Assembly (NCBI GenBank): GCA_016195115.1
Contig: JACQAI010000030.1
Coordinates: 1-13,565, forward strand
Direction: 5' to 3'
From: Pseudomonadota bacterium
Lineage (GTDB): Bacteria; Pseudomonadota; Alphaproteobacteria; Elsterales; Elsteraceae
Length of the DNA: 13,565 nt
Made by a program: the position numbers and the translations under genes. The notes under the pieces were generated by a model. That model was given only the letters and a program-made list of their open reading frames with translations. It had not been told where the DNA came from and did not search any database. Position 1 is the stretch's first letter; each line of letters opens with the position of its first letter. Of the stretch, positions 1-9,293 are shown piece after piece.

Positions 1-785
<785 letters not shown>

Positions 786-789
<4 letters not shown>

Positions 790-1475
790 GACAGGGTCTG
801 GACCAGGCTGGTGAACAGGCCGCGGCCGTCGGTCGAGCCGAGCAGCGGCTCGATGGCGTTCTCGGGATGCGGCATCAGCCCGAGGGTGCGGCGCGACGCA
901 TCGAGCACCCCCGCGATGCCGGCGCGCGAGCCGTTGGGGTTGACCCGCTCGGTCGCCTCGCCGTTGAGCGCCTCGTAGCGGAAGGCGATGCGGTCCGCGT
1001 CCTCGAGCCGCTTCACCGTGGCGTCGTCGGCGAAGTAGTTGCCGTCGCCGTGCGCCACCGGCACGCGCAGCACCTGGCCGGCGTTGTAGGCGCGGGTGAA
1101 CGGGCTGTTCGAGGTCTCGACCTTGAGGCCGACCTCGCGGCAGACGAACTTCAGCGCGGCATTGCGCAGCAGCACACCGGGCAGCAGCCCGGCCTCGGTC
1201 AGAATCTGGAAGCCGTTGCAGATGCCGAGCACGTGGACGCCGCGCGCCCCCGCGCGCTTGACCTCGGCCATGATCGGCGAGTGCGCGGCGATCGCGCCGG
1301 TGCGCAGATAGTCGCCGTAGGAGAAGCCGCCCGGGATCACGATCAAGTCGACGTCGGGCAGGCTGGTGTCGCGATGCCAGACCATCTGGGGCGCGCGGCC
1401 CGCGATCTCGGTCAGCGCTGCCGCGGCGTCGCGCTCGCGATTGGATCCCGGGAAGACGATGACTGCGGACTTCAT
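786..1475 (-). CDS. purQ: Phosphoribosylformylglycinamidine synthase, glutaminase subunit PurQ
   Basis: PurQ is the class I glutamine amidotransferase subunit of FGAM synthase: it hydrolyses glutamine and delivers ammonia to PurL in the cytoplasm. The 229-residue length is typical. The nucleophile elbow GICNGFQ places the catalytic cysteine at residue 86, and the MPHPEN motif supplies His203 and Glu205 of the triad. VIPGGFSYGDYLR at about residues 47-59 is the usual PurQ oxyanion-strand region. ATG at 1475 follows the purS TAG stop with no gap (TAG-ATG), and its own stop overlaps the purL GTG, so translation of the three subunits is likely coupled. Nothing in the reading frame looks unusual. 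Confidence 0.97.
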
Positions 1476-1718
1476 CTAACCAGTCAGCTCGACCTTGTAG
1501 TCCTCGACGATGGTGTTCGCCAGCAGGCGCTGGCACATCGATTCCACCCGGCTCTTCGCCGCTGCCGCGTCGGTGTCGGCGAGATCGATCTCGATGTACT
1601 TACCCTGGCGGACGTCCTCGACCCCGGCGAAGCCGAGGTCTGCCAGCGCGTGGGCGATCGCCTTGCCTTGAGGGTCGAGCACCCCGGTTTTGAGCGTGAT
1701 ATGGACCCGCGCCTTCAA
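1476..1718 (-). CDS. purS: Phosphoribosylformylglycinamidine synthase subunit PurS
   Basis: PurS is the small (80-residue) structural subunit that bridges PurL and PurQ and helps ammonia channelling in the FGAM synthase complex. The protein begins MKARVHITLKTGVLDPQGKA, contains VRQGKYIEIDL around residues 37-47, and has the length expected for the family. The start codon is TTG at 1718-1716. The in-frame purC stop lies only one codon upstream (TAG-GCC-TTG) and no ATG or GTG precedes the conserved K-A-R-V-H strand, so TTG is the only reasonable start. The 3-bp spacing to purC and direct contact with purQ place it inside the operon. Confidence 0.95.
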   Translation of the reverse strand: MKARVHITLKTGVLDPQGKAIAHALADLGFAGVEDVRQGKYIEIDLADTDAAAAKSRVESMCQRLLANTIVEDYKVELTG

Positions 1719-1721
1719 GGC

Positions 1722-2483
1722 CTAGTTCACCACGCGCGGCGTTTTGAGATCGATGTCGGCCTCGGACAGCACGCCGAGCCGGCGCGCCACCTCCTGGTAG
1801 GCCTCCTTGACGTTGCCCAGGTCGTTGCGGAAGCGGTCCTTGTCCATTTTTTCGTTGGTCTTCGCGTCCCACAGCCGGCAATTGTCCGGGCTGATCTCGT
1901 CGGCCACGACGACGCGCACTTCCTCGTTCTCGTAGAGCCGGCCGAACTCGAGCTTGAAGTCGACCAGGCGCAGCCCGACGCCGAGGAAGAGCCCGGTCAG
2001 GAAGTCGTTGATCCTGAGGCCGAGCGCCAGCATGTCGTCGATGTCCTGGGTGGTCGCCCAGCCGAACGCGGTGATGTGCTCCTCGGAGACCAGCGGATCG
2101 CCGAGCTCGTCGGACTTGTAATAGTACTCGACGATCGAGCGCGGCAGCGTCGTGCCCTCCTCGATCTTGAAGCGCTTGCACAGCGAGCCCGCCGCGATGT
2201 TGCGGATCACGACCTCGATGGGAATGATCTCGACCTCGCGCACCAGCTGCTCGCGCATGTTGAGGCGCCGGACGAAATGGGTCGGCACGCCGATCTCGGC
2301 CAGCCGCAGCATCAGGTATTCCGAGATGCGGTTGTTGAGCACGCCCTTGCCGCTGATGATGCCGTGCTTCGAGTTGTTGAAGGCGGTGGCGTCGTCCTTG
2401 AAATACTGGACGAGCGTCCCGGGCTCCGGGCCCTCGAAGAGCACCTTCGCCTTGCCTTCGTAGATACGTCTGCGTCGCGCCAT
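1722..2483 (-). CDS. purC: Phosphoribosylaminoimidazole-succinocarboxamide synthase PurC
   Basis: PurC (SAICAR synthetase) joins CAIR and aspartate with ATP to give SAICAR in purine synthesis. The 253-residue protein has the N-terminal ATP-binding strand EGKAK at residues 9-13, the family signature LVDFKLEFG at 173-181 and the DEISPD motif at 195-200. I chose the ATG at 2483, giving MARRRRIYEGK, because the family starts a few residues before YEGK. An upstream in-frame ATG at 2585 would add 34 residues of cysteine/arginine-rich sequence that does not look conserved and would overlap the predicted promoter. It is the first gene of purC-purS-purQ-purL; no strong Shine-Dalgarno is visible before the chosen start. 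Confidence 0.96.
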   Translation of the reverse strand: MARRRRIYEGKAKVLFEGPEPGTLVQYFKDDATAFNNSKHGIISGKGVLNNRISEYLMLRLAEIGVPTHFVRRLNMREQLVREVEIIPIEVVIRNIAAGSLCKRFKIEEGTTLPRSIVEYYYKSDELGDPLVSEEHITAFGWATTQDIDDMLALGLRINDFLTGLFLGVGLRLVDFKLEFGRLYENEEVRVVVADEISPDNCRLWDAKTNEKMDKDRFRNDLGNVKEAYQEVARRLGVLSEADIDLKTPRVVN

Positions 2484-2561
2484 CAGGCCAAGTGTCCCAG
2501 GGAGCAAGCCCGCGCGCGACGAGGCGCGGGGAGGGCCGCGACGGCGGCTGGTCTCTGGCGA

Positions 2562-2590
2562 GATATAGCAGCAGCAGGGGGGCAAAACAA
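2562..2590 (-). promoter_or_regulatory. Putative sigma70-type promoter of the purCSQL operon
   Basis: On the minus strand a -35-like TTGTTT (plus coordinates 2590-2585) and a -10-like TATATC (2567-2562) are separated by exactly 17 bp. Transcription would start near 2555 and give a leader of about 70 nt before the purC ATG at 2483. The -35 lies inside the T-rich tail of the upstream terminator, so end of one unit and start of the next are fused. This is inferred from pattern only. Confidence 0.45.
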
Positions 2591-2620
2591 TGAAGGGGCT
2601 CCCACTTTCGCGGCCCCCTC
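2583..2620 (-). terminator. Rho-independent terminator after the NRDE-family gene
   Basis: Read on the minus strand, an 8-bp stem (plus positions 2613-2620 pairing with 2592-2599, one G-U wobble) is followed directly by ATTGTTTTG. The loop is CGCGAAAGTGGGA-like and may itself pair further. The stem begins within the stop codon of the NRDE-family gene. It should separate purB/NRDE transcripts from purCSQL, which then needs its own promoter. Confidence 0.65.
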
Positions 2621-3368
2621 AAATCGGCTCGACCGGCCGATAGGGTACCGCGCCGGGACGACCGGCGGCGAACAGGAAAACCGGCCGAATCCGGCGGCTC
2701 GGCCGCGCCGGCAGGGCGATCAGCGCGCTCGACAGGGTGCCGTAGCCGCCGGGCTGCGCGGGCACGATCGTCATGGCGTCCTCGGGCTCGGCGCCGGCCT
2801 GGGCGGCCAGGATGTCGGTCCAGGGCGCCCAGTCGCCGGTGCTGGGGTCCGGCGGCGGGGCGGCCTCGAACCGCGGCAGATGGCGGGCGATCCGGGGATG
2901 GGCGAGCGTGTTGCGCGCCTCGAGCGCAGTCAGCATCGTGACGCCGGGCGGCAGCTCGGTGACGGTGACGCGGCCGGCCGTGTTCTTCAACCAATAGGCA
3001 TCCCGGTTGTCGGCGATCACCAGGTGGAAGCCGCGGTAGCTGTCGGGCGCCAGGTCGCCGAGCGCCTGGGCGGCGGCGACCGCATCGGCGTGGTCGAGCG
3101 CCTCGAGCACGAGTTCGCCGCGCGAGCGCTTGTCCGGATCCGGCCCGAGCGTGCCGCGCCGGTTGAGCACGGCGGCGACCACGCCGTGGTCATTGAGCCC
3201 GAGCCAGCTGCCGCCGGCCACGCGGTCGCGCCCGGCGACCACCTCGGGCCGGTCGGCCCAGTGGTGCGCCGGCGCATCCCACGCCCGGTCGCCGAGCTCG
3301 TCGCGGTTGGCGCCGATCAGCACCGGCCATTCGTGGCCCGGCCGCAGCAGGAGGACGACGGTGCACAT
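2619..3368 (-). CDS. NRDE family protein (TANGO2-like)
   Basis: This 249-residue protein belongs to the NRDE/TANGO2 family: it begins MCTVVLLLR and has the family-naming ANRDE motif at residues 20-24, followed by a conserved GGSWLGLN-type segment near residues 52-59. The family has a Cys2 N-terminus (after removal of Met1) reminiscent of N-terminal nucleophile hydrolases; its biochemical role in bacteria is not settled, and the eukaryotic relative TANGO2 has been linked to haem and lipid handling. No signal peptide or membrane helix is seen, so it is probably cytoplasmic. The start ATG lies 12 bp after the purB stop codon, so it is likely cotranscribed with purB and ended by the terminator at 2583-2620. 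A metabolic link to purine synthesis is not shown by the sequence. Confidence 0.9.
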   Translation of the reverse strand: MCTVVLLLRPGHEWPVLIGANRDELGDRAWDAPAHHWADRPEVVAGRDRVAGGSWLGLNDHGVVAAVLNRRGTLGPDPDKRSRGELVLEALDHADAVAAAQALGDLAPDSYRGFHLVIADNRDAYWLKNTAGRVTVTELPPGVTMLTALEARNTLAHPRIARHLPRFEAAPPPDPSTGDWAPWTDILAAQAGAEPEDAMTIVPAQPGGYGTLSSALIALPARPSRRIRPVFLFAAGRPGAVPYRPVEPI

Positions 3369-3380
3369 CGGCGGGGGCGC

Positions 3381-4742
<1,362 letters not shown>

Positions 4743-4777
4743 CCAAGGCCACCCAAAAGCATCGTGCCACCCGTTGT

Positions 4778-4802
4778 CCTGCAAATGCAGGCGAAATGCA
4801 GG
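4778..4802. promoter_or_regulatory. Palindrome plus direct repeat upstream of purB (operator candidate)
   Basis: A perfect inverted repeat CCTGCA-AA-TGCAGG occupies 4778-4791. Its right half AAATGCAGG (4783-4791) recurs at 4794-4802, an 11-bp step, about one helical turn. The element lies 36-60 bp upstream of the purB ATG, where a repressor could act. A weak -35-like TTGCAG on the minus strand lies within it. It does not resemble the E. coli PurR box. Function is inferred. Confidence 0.4.
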
Positions 4803-4803
4803 C

Positions 4804-4892
4804 CCTCACCCGGCTTGCTGCGCTTGTCACCCTCTCCCGCAGGGCGGGAGAGGGAAGGGCCCGCGCGGCGGAGCCGCGGGGGAAGGGTGAGG
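4804..4892. repeat. Three-part palindromic intergenic element
   Basis: Outer arms CCTCACCC (4804-4811) and GGGTGAGG (4885-4892) enclose two further hairpins. One is a perfect 11-bp inverted repeat CCCTCTCCCGC / GCGGGAGAGGG (4830-4840 and 4844-4854, loop AGG). The other is CGCGGC / GCCGCG (4864-4869 and 4873-4878, loop GGA). The 'CCCTCACCC ... CTCTCCCGC ... GGGAGAGGG ... GGGTGAGG' layout resembles dispersed intergenic repeats that I recall from many alphaproteobacterial genomes; only one copy is present here. It sits between divergent genes, so it is not an ordinary terminator for either. The remaining stretch to 5009 shows no clear promoter. Confidence 0.7.
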
Positions 4893-5009
4893 CAGTGGGC
4901 CCCTCCCTCTGTATACCACGCCGCCCGACTCGATCCCCATACCCGGGCGTGCGACCCTTGCGGCGACGGGGTTTTCGCGAGCCATCCGAGGGCAGGGAGC
5001 GAGGTCGCC

Positions 5010-5828
5010 ATGGACGGGGGATTCGATTGGTTGGGCCTGCGGGGCCGCGTCTGCGTCGTCACCGGCGCGGCCAGCGGCATCGGCCGGGCGACCGCGGGGT
5101 CGCTGTCGCAGGCCGGTGCGCCGGTCGCCCTGCTCGACCGCGACAAGGCCGGCATCGACGCCGCGGCCGCCGAGCTCCGCGCCGCCGGCGCCAAGGCGCT
5201 GGCGATCGCCTGCGATACGTCCGATCCCGCCAACGTCGCGGCGGCGGCCGACGCGGTGCGCCGCGAGCTCGGGGCCTGCGACGTGCTGGTCAACAACGCC
5301 GGCATGCTGCGCGCCGGGCCGTTGGACTCCGTATCGCTCGCGGACTGGAACGCCGTGCTCGCCGTCAACCTGACCGGCTACCTGTTGTGCGCCCAGGCGT
5401 TCGGCCGCGACATGCGCCAGGCCGGGCGGGGCAGCATCGTGCACATCGCCTCGGTCGCGGCGACCCATCCGCAGAGCAACAGCGGCGCCTACAGCGCCAG
5501 CAAGGCCGGGGTCGTGATCCTGGCGCGCCAGATCGCCGCCGAGTGGGGCCCATCGGGCGTGCGCAGCAACGCGGTCAGCCCGGGCCTGATCCGCACGCCG
5601 CTCAGCGAGGCGTTCTACCAGGCACCCGGCATCGCCGAGAAACGCGCGGCGATGACCGCGAGCCGGCGCGTCGGCGGCCCGCAGGACATCGCCGACGTCG
5701 TCGTGTTCCTGGCGTCCGACCGCGCCGGCTACGTCAACGGCGCCGAGCTGCTGGTCGACGGCGGTTTCGACTGCATGCTGCTCGGCCTGGTGCCGCGCCC
5801 GGGGTTCGAGGCGAAGGCGGCGCGATAG
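5010..5828 (+). CDS. Short-chain dehydrogenase/reductase (SDR), NAD(P)-dependent
   Basis: This 272-residue protein is a classical SDR oxidoreductase. It has the Rossmann motif TGAASGIG at residues 18-25, NNAG at 95-98, the structural Asn120, Ser148, and the catalytic Tyr161/Lys165 in YSASK. The acidic residue after beta-2 (LLDRD, Asp43) favours NAD over NADP. SPGLIRTPL at about 190-198 is the usual post-catalytic loop. The ATG at 5010 follows a GGGAGCGAGG purine stretch; the frame is open far upstream but that part is antisense to purB and has no conserved features. The stop codon directly abuts the ATG of the first permease, so it probably belongs to the transport operon and may oxidise the imported sugar or polyol, or a product of it. 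The substrate cannot be told from sequence. Confidence 0.93.
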   Translation: MDGGFDWLGLRGRVCVVTGAASGIGRATAGSLSQAGAPVALLDRDKAGIDAAAAELRAAGAKALAIACDTSDPANVAAAADAVRRELGACDVLVNNAGMLRAGPLDSVSLADWNAVLAVNLTGYLLCAQAFGRDMRQAGRGSIVHIASVAATHPQSNSGAYSASKAGVVILARQIAAEWGPSGVRSNAVSPGLIRTPLSEAFYQAPGIAEKRAAMTASRRVGGPQDIADVVVFLASDRAGYVNGAELLVDGGFDCMLLGLVPRPGFEAKAAR

Positions 5829-6743
5829 ATGGGCGTCACGCGCCAGGTTCCTGCAGACGGAAGATCGACCGCGGGCGGCCGGCGGCGGCGCGCCGGGCAC
5901 GGCCTCCTGCACAGCTCGGATTTCATCTGGACGGTCGCCTTCCTCGCGCCCTACGCCGCGGTGTTCCTTGCCTTCGTGCTCTATCCAGTCGTGTCCGGGC
6001 TGTGGATGGGCAGCGCGCCATCGCTCTACGCCGAGCTGGTCGAGGACCCGCTCTACGTCCGGACGCTGGTCAACACCGCGCTGTTCGTTGGCGTCGGCGT
6101 CAATCTGAAGATGTTCCTGGCGTTGCTGTTGTCCGGGTTCTTCATGCGGCGCCGATGGTGGATCAAGGCCACGCTGGTCATCTTCATCCTGCCCTGGGCC
6201 CTGCCGGCGATTCCCGCCTTTCTCTCCATCCACTGGATGTTGATCGGCGAGCAGGGGTTTCTCGACAGCTTGTTGTTGGCGGTGATTGGTGTCGACGGCC
6301 CGATCTGGTTCAATGATCGCTGGCTCGCGCTGGGCTCCAATATCGTCGCCTACATCTGGAAGTGGCTGCCGTTCTGGACCGTGATCCTGCTCGCCGGCCG
6401 GATGGCGATCCCGCAGGAGCTGCATGAGGCGGCCGACGTCGACGGCGCCACCGGCATCAAGCGCTTCGTCCATGTCACCTTTCCGTTGCTCGCCAACATC
6501 TATCTCGTCTGTACGCTGCTTTCGACCATCTGGACGCTCGGCGACTTCACCACCGTGTTCTATGTCTCCGGCGGGGCGCCGGCGCGGTCCTCGGAAGTGC
6601 TGTCGACGATCAGCGTCCGCTATGCCTTCACGGTCGCCCGGCCGTCGCTCGGCGTGGCGGCAGCGCTGTCGAGCTTGCCGGTGCTGATCCCGCTCGTGAT
6701 CATGCTGATGCGCCGCCTGCAGACCCGCGGGGTGCAGCTGTGA
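5829..6743 (+). CDS. Sugar-type ABC transporter permease, MalF/UgpA-like (intact copy)
   Basis: This 304-residue inner-membrane permease is of the binding-protein-dependent (CUT1-like) type. A basic cytoplasmic N-terminus (residues 1-30) is followed by about six hydrophobic segments, near 33-58, 82-106, 114-138, 168-190, 220-240 and 275-295. The EAA loop that contacts the ATPase is seen as ELHEAADVDGATGIKRFVHV at about 197-216, with the conserved glycine in VDGA. The ATG touches the SDR stop (TAG-ATG) and the gene overlaps the next permease by GTGA, a pattern of tight coupling. It aligns without gaps over most of its length with the damaged gene at 9294-10211, so the two are recent or conserved paralogues. 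The transported substrate is probably a sugar or polyol, by family only. Confidence 0.92.
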   Translation: MGVTRQVPADGRSTAGGRRRRAGHGLLHSSDFIWTVAFLAPYAAVFLAFVLYPVVSGLWMGSAPSLYAELVEDPLYVRTLVNTALFVGVGVNLKMFLALLLSGFFMRRRWWIKATLVIFILPWALPAIPAFLSIHWMLIGEQGFLDSLLLAVIGVDGPIWFNDRWLALGSNIVAYIWKWLPFWTVILLAGRMAIPQELHEAADVDGATGIKRFVHVTFPLLANIYLVCTLLSTIWTLGDFTTVFYVSGGAPARSSEVLSTISVRYAFTVARPSLGVAAALSSLPVLIPLVIMLMRRLQTRGVQL

Positions 6744-7630
6744 GCGTCGCGCGCCCGCCCGTCCGGCCGGTGCGCCGGCTGCGCCGCCGGCTGCGCTGGA
6801 TCGCGGTCGAGGCGTCATCGGCGCTGCTCGCCCTGCTGCTGATGATCTGGTCGCTGCTGCCGGTCTACAACATGCTGCTGATCGCGCTCGACGATGAAGG
6901 CGACATCGAATACGCCGGCGTCATCTGGCCGAACGAAGCGACCCTCGAGAGCTTCCGGATGGTCTGGACCGAGGGCTACTGGTACCTTGAGCACTTCTGG
7001 CACCAATTCGCCAACAGCCTCTACATCGGTCTGGCGACCATGGTCCTGACCGTCGTGATCGGCTCGCTCGCCAGCTTCGCGGTCAGCCGAACGCGGCTGC
7101 GCAAGGGCTGGCTGCTGACCAATATCGCGCTCCTCACCTACGTGATCCCGGCGTCCCTGATGGTGATCCCGTTCCACCGCGTCGCGCACGCCTATGGGCT
7201 GACCGACAATCTTCTGACGGTGGTCGCGGCCGAGGTCGCGTTCGCCACCCCGTTCGCGATCCTGACCCTGCAGCAGTACGCCCGGCTGATCCCGTTCGAG
7301 CTCGACGAGGCGGCGCGGGTCGACGGCGCGTCGCTCGCCCAGGTCTACCTGCGCATATACCTGCCCCTGATGGCGCCGGCGCTGGCGGCGGTCGGGACCT
7401 ACGCCCTGCTGCTCGCCTGGGGCGAGTACCTCTACCAATGGCTGCTGCTGTCCTCGCCGCGCAACATGACGGTGGCGGTCGCGATCGAGCAGTTCTTCGA
7501 CAGCGACGAGGCGCCGTGGAACTATATGATGGCCGCCGCCATCGTCTATGCGCTGCCGCCGGTGGCGATCTTCTACGGCCTGCGCCGTTACATGGCGGCC
7601 GGCCTGACCGCGGGCGGCGTCAGGGGGTAG
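6740..7630 (+). CDS. Sugar-type ABC transporter permease, MalG/UgpE-like (intact copy)
   Basis: This 296-residue protein is the second membrane subunit of the transporter. It has a very basic N-terminus (RRLRRRLRW), a first hydrophobic helix at about residues 24-50, further helices around 95-115, 125-147, 158-180, 210-232 and 262-282, and an EAA loop ELDEAARVDGASLAQVYLRIYLP at about 187-209. The start is GTG at 6740, overlapping the stop of the preceding permease by 4 bp; the N-terminus through helix 1 fits the family. It is the intact counterpart of the truncated gene at 10208-11012, with which it shares long near-identical stretches such as LLTYVIPAS and DEAPWNYMMA. It must pair with an ATPase that is not encoded in this window. 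Confidence 0.92.
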   Translation: MSVARPPVRPVRRLRRRLRWIAVEASSALLALLLMIWSLLPVYNMLLIALDDEGDIEYAGVIWPNEATLESFRMVWTEGYWYLEHFWHQFANSLYIGLATMVLTVVIGSLASFAVSRTRLRKGWLLTNIALLTYVIPASLMVIPFHRVAHAYGLTDNLLTVVAAEVAFATPFAILTLQQYARLIPFELDEAARVDGASLAQVYLRIYLPLMAPALAAVGTYALLLAWGEYLYQWLLLSSPRNMTVAVAIEQFFDSDEAPWNYMMAAAIVYALPPVAIFYGLRRYMAAGLTAGGVRG

Positions 7631-7897
7631 CGCGCGGCCGGGGCGGCCCCCCGGGTGGGCAAAGATGGGCGGCGCCGGTCCGGGGGACTGCGGCAATCGT
7701 GCCGGGACAAATCGGCATGGCTTCTATACAATGCCTGCGGGCCTTCCCCCTGAGGCGGCTGGGCTGGAGCAGCGGCGCAGGTACAGCGGCCTGCCCGAAG
7801 CTCCGCCATGACCGGCCCCCGAAGGGTGAACCGTCACGGCGATGGAGCCGGCAAGGGCGTGCCGGCGGCGAATAAAAACAGGTGAGGAGACCTAAAC
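7631..7897 (+). promoter_or_regulatory. 267-bp leader with hairpins between the permeases and the binding-protein gene
   Basis: No gene is apparent here. Two structured parts are visible. A nested hairpin has outer arms GGAGC (7766-7770) and GCTCC (7800-7804) around inner arms GCAGG (7777-7781) and CCTGC (7790-7794). A perfect 7-bp stem GCCGGCA / TGCCGGC lies at 7847-7853 and 7860-7866. A-rich AATAAAAACA and a strong Shine-Dalgarno GAGGAG (7884-7889) follow. A -10-like TATACA at 7725-7730 has no convincing -35. The layout could be a separate promoter, or an mRNA-stabilising or processing site that lets the binding protein be made in excess. No known riboswitch consensus was recognised. Confidence 0.35.
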
Positions 7898-9283
7898 ATG
7901 CGTCATCCAAGCAGGCGTTCAGTGCTTCGTGGCTCGCTGGCGGTCGCCGCGGCCGGAGCGATCGGACGACCCTACATCGCCAACGCGCAGGCCAAGACGA
8001 CGACCGTCCTGTGGGTCCAGGGTTTCGTCAAGGAAGAGGACGAAGCCTTCAAGAAGCTGGTCGCCGACTACGAGAAGGCGAGCGGCAACAAGATCGACTA
8101 CAGCCTGATCCCGTTCGGGCCGGCGATGCAGAAGATCGTCGCGGGCCTGACCAGCGGCGACACCCCGGACATCATGATGCACGACATTGCCGAGCAGGCG
8201 GTCGTGCCGCAGAACGCCTGGAACGACAAGCTGGTCGAGCTGACCGACGTCGTCGACACCCAGAAGGCGCACTACCATCCGACGGCGCTGCTGGCGTCGG
8301 AGTACTACAACAACGTGACCAAGCAGCGGCGCGTCTACTACGTCCCCGTCAAGACGGCCGTGCTGCCGTTCCACATCTGGGGCTCGTTGGTCGAGAAAGC
8401 GGGCTTCAAGCTGGCCGACGCGCCCAAGACCTGGGACGCCTTCTGGGACTTCTTCAAGCCGATGCAGAAGGAGCTGCGCAAGACCATACGCGGCATCTAC
8501 GTGCATGGTTTGCAACCGACGACAACGGGCCCGGCCGACGGCAACAATACCTTCCATCACTTCATGATCGCCAATGGTGGCAACGGCATCGTCACGGCAG
8601 ACGGCCGGGCGCATCTCGACGACCCGCAGATCAAGGAGGCGGTGATCAAGGCGCTGACCTACATCACCACGTCCTTCAAGGAAGGCTACGTGCCGCCGGG
8701 CGCGCTGAGCTGGAGCGACGCCGACGACAACAACGCCTTCCACGCCAAGCAGATCCTGATGGATCTCGACGGCACGATCTCGCCCGAGGTCTCGCTGTTA
8801 TCGAGCGGCAAGAAGGCTGAGTACGACGATGTGGTGACGAGGGGCCTGACGCTCGACAACGCCGGCAAGGAGATGCCGGCGTTGCTCGGGGCGTCCGGCG
8901 CCTTCATCGCCAAGACCGCGAAGAACATCCCGGTCGCCAAGGAATTCCTCAAGTACATGATCCAGCCGAAGGTGGTGAATGAATACCTGAAGACCGGGCT
9001 CGGGCGCTGGCTGCCGCCGTATCCGGAGGTCGTGAAGAGCGACCCGTTCTGGCTGAAGGAGGATCCGCACCGCACGGCGTACGCCACCGAGGCCATGCTC
9101 GGCCCGACGGCGCCCAACTATCCGAGCTTCAACCCCGGCTACGCCGAGTGCAACGCGCAGCAGATCTGGGGCATCGCGGCGGCCGACGTCATCAAGGAGG
9201 GGATGACGCCGCAAGCTGCCACCGACAAGGCGCTGAAGCGGATGGCCTCCATCCTCGCCAGGTATCCGATCGCGTCGAGCTGA
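7898..9283 (+). CDS. ABC transporter extracellular solute-binding protein, Tat-exported
   Basis: This 461-residue precursor is a periplasmic binding protein of the family 1 (sugar/polyol) type that would feed the neighbouring permeases. The N-terminus has a twin-arginine signal: SRRSVLRG at residues 5-12, a hydrophobic alanine-rich stretch, and a likely signal-peptidase site after Ala32 (ANAQA-K). The mature part shows family features such as TSGDTPDIMM near residues 85-94 and a late segment with KEFLKYMIQP. The ATG at 7898 has an excellent ribosome site (GGTGAGGAGA, 8 nt before it). It stands between an intact and a damaged permease pair, and its stop codon supplies the TGAGGA ribosome site of the next gene. 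Tat export suggests folding before export. The ligand is unknown. Confidence 0.93.
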   Translation: MRHPSRRSVLRGSLAVAAAGAIGRPYIANAQAKTTTVLWVQGFVKEEDEAFKKLVADYEKASGNKIDYSLIPFGPAMQKIVAGLTSGDTPDIMMHDIAEQAVVPQNAWNDKLVELTDVVDTQKAHYHPTALLASEYYNNVTKQRRVYYVPVKTAVLPFHIWGSLVEKAGFKLADAPKTWDAFWDFFKPMQKELRKTIRGIYVHGLQPTTTGPADGNNTFHHFMIANGGNGIVTADGRAHLDDPQIKEAVIKALTYITTSFKEGYVPPGALSWSDADDNNAFHAKQILMDLDGTISPEVSLLSSGKKAEYDDVVTRGLTLDNAGKEMPALLGASGAFIAKTAKNIPVAKEFLKYMIQPKVVNEYLKTGLGRWLPPYPEVVKSDPFWLKEDPHRTAYATEAMLGPTAPNYPSFNPGYAECNAQQIWGIAAADVIKEGMTPQAATDKALKRMASILARYPIASS

Positions 9284-9293
9284 GGAACGCACG

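Noticed and set aside
4743..4784. Longer purB start at 4784.
   Set aside because: The extra 14 residues are not typical of PurB, no ribosome site precedes them, and they would lie across the palindrome; the ATG at 4742 fits the family start.
4827..6818. A 663-codon minus-strand open frame opposite the dehydrogenase and first permease.
   Set aside because: Composition is rich in Arg, Gln, Asp and His, the typical antisense shadow of GC-rich coding sequence, and the opposite strand carries clearly conserved proteins.
7725..7730. TATACA as a -10 box for the binding-protein gene.
   Set aside because: No acceptable -35 occurs 16-18 bp upstream, so it is noted only as a weak possibility within the leader.
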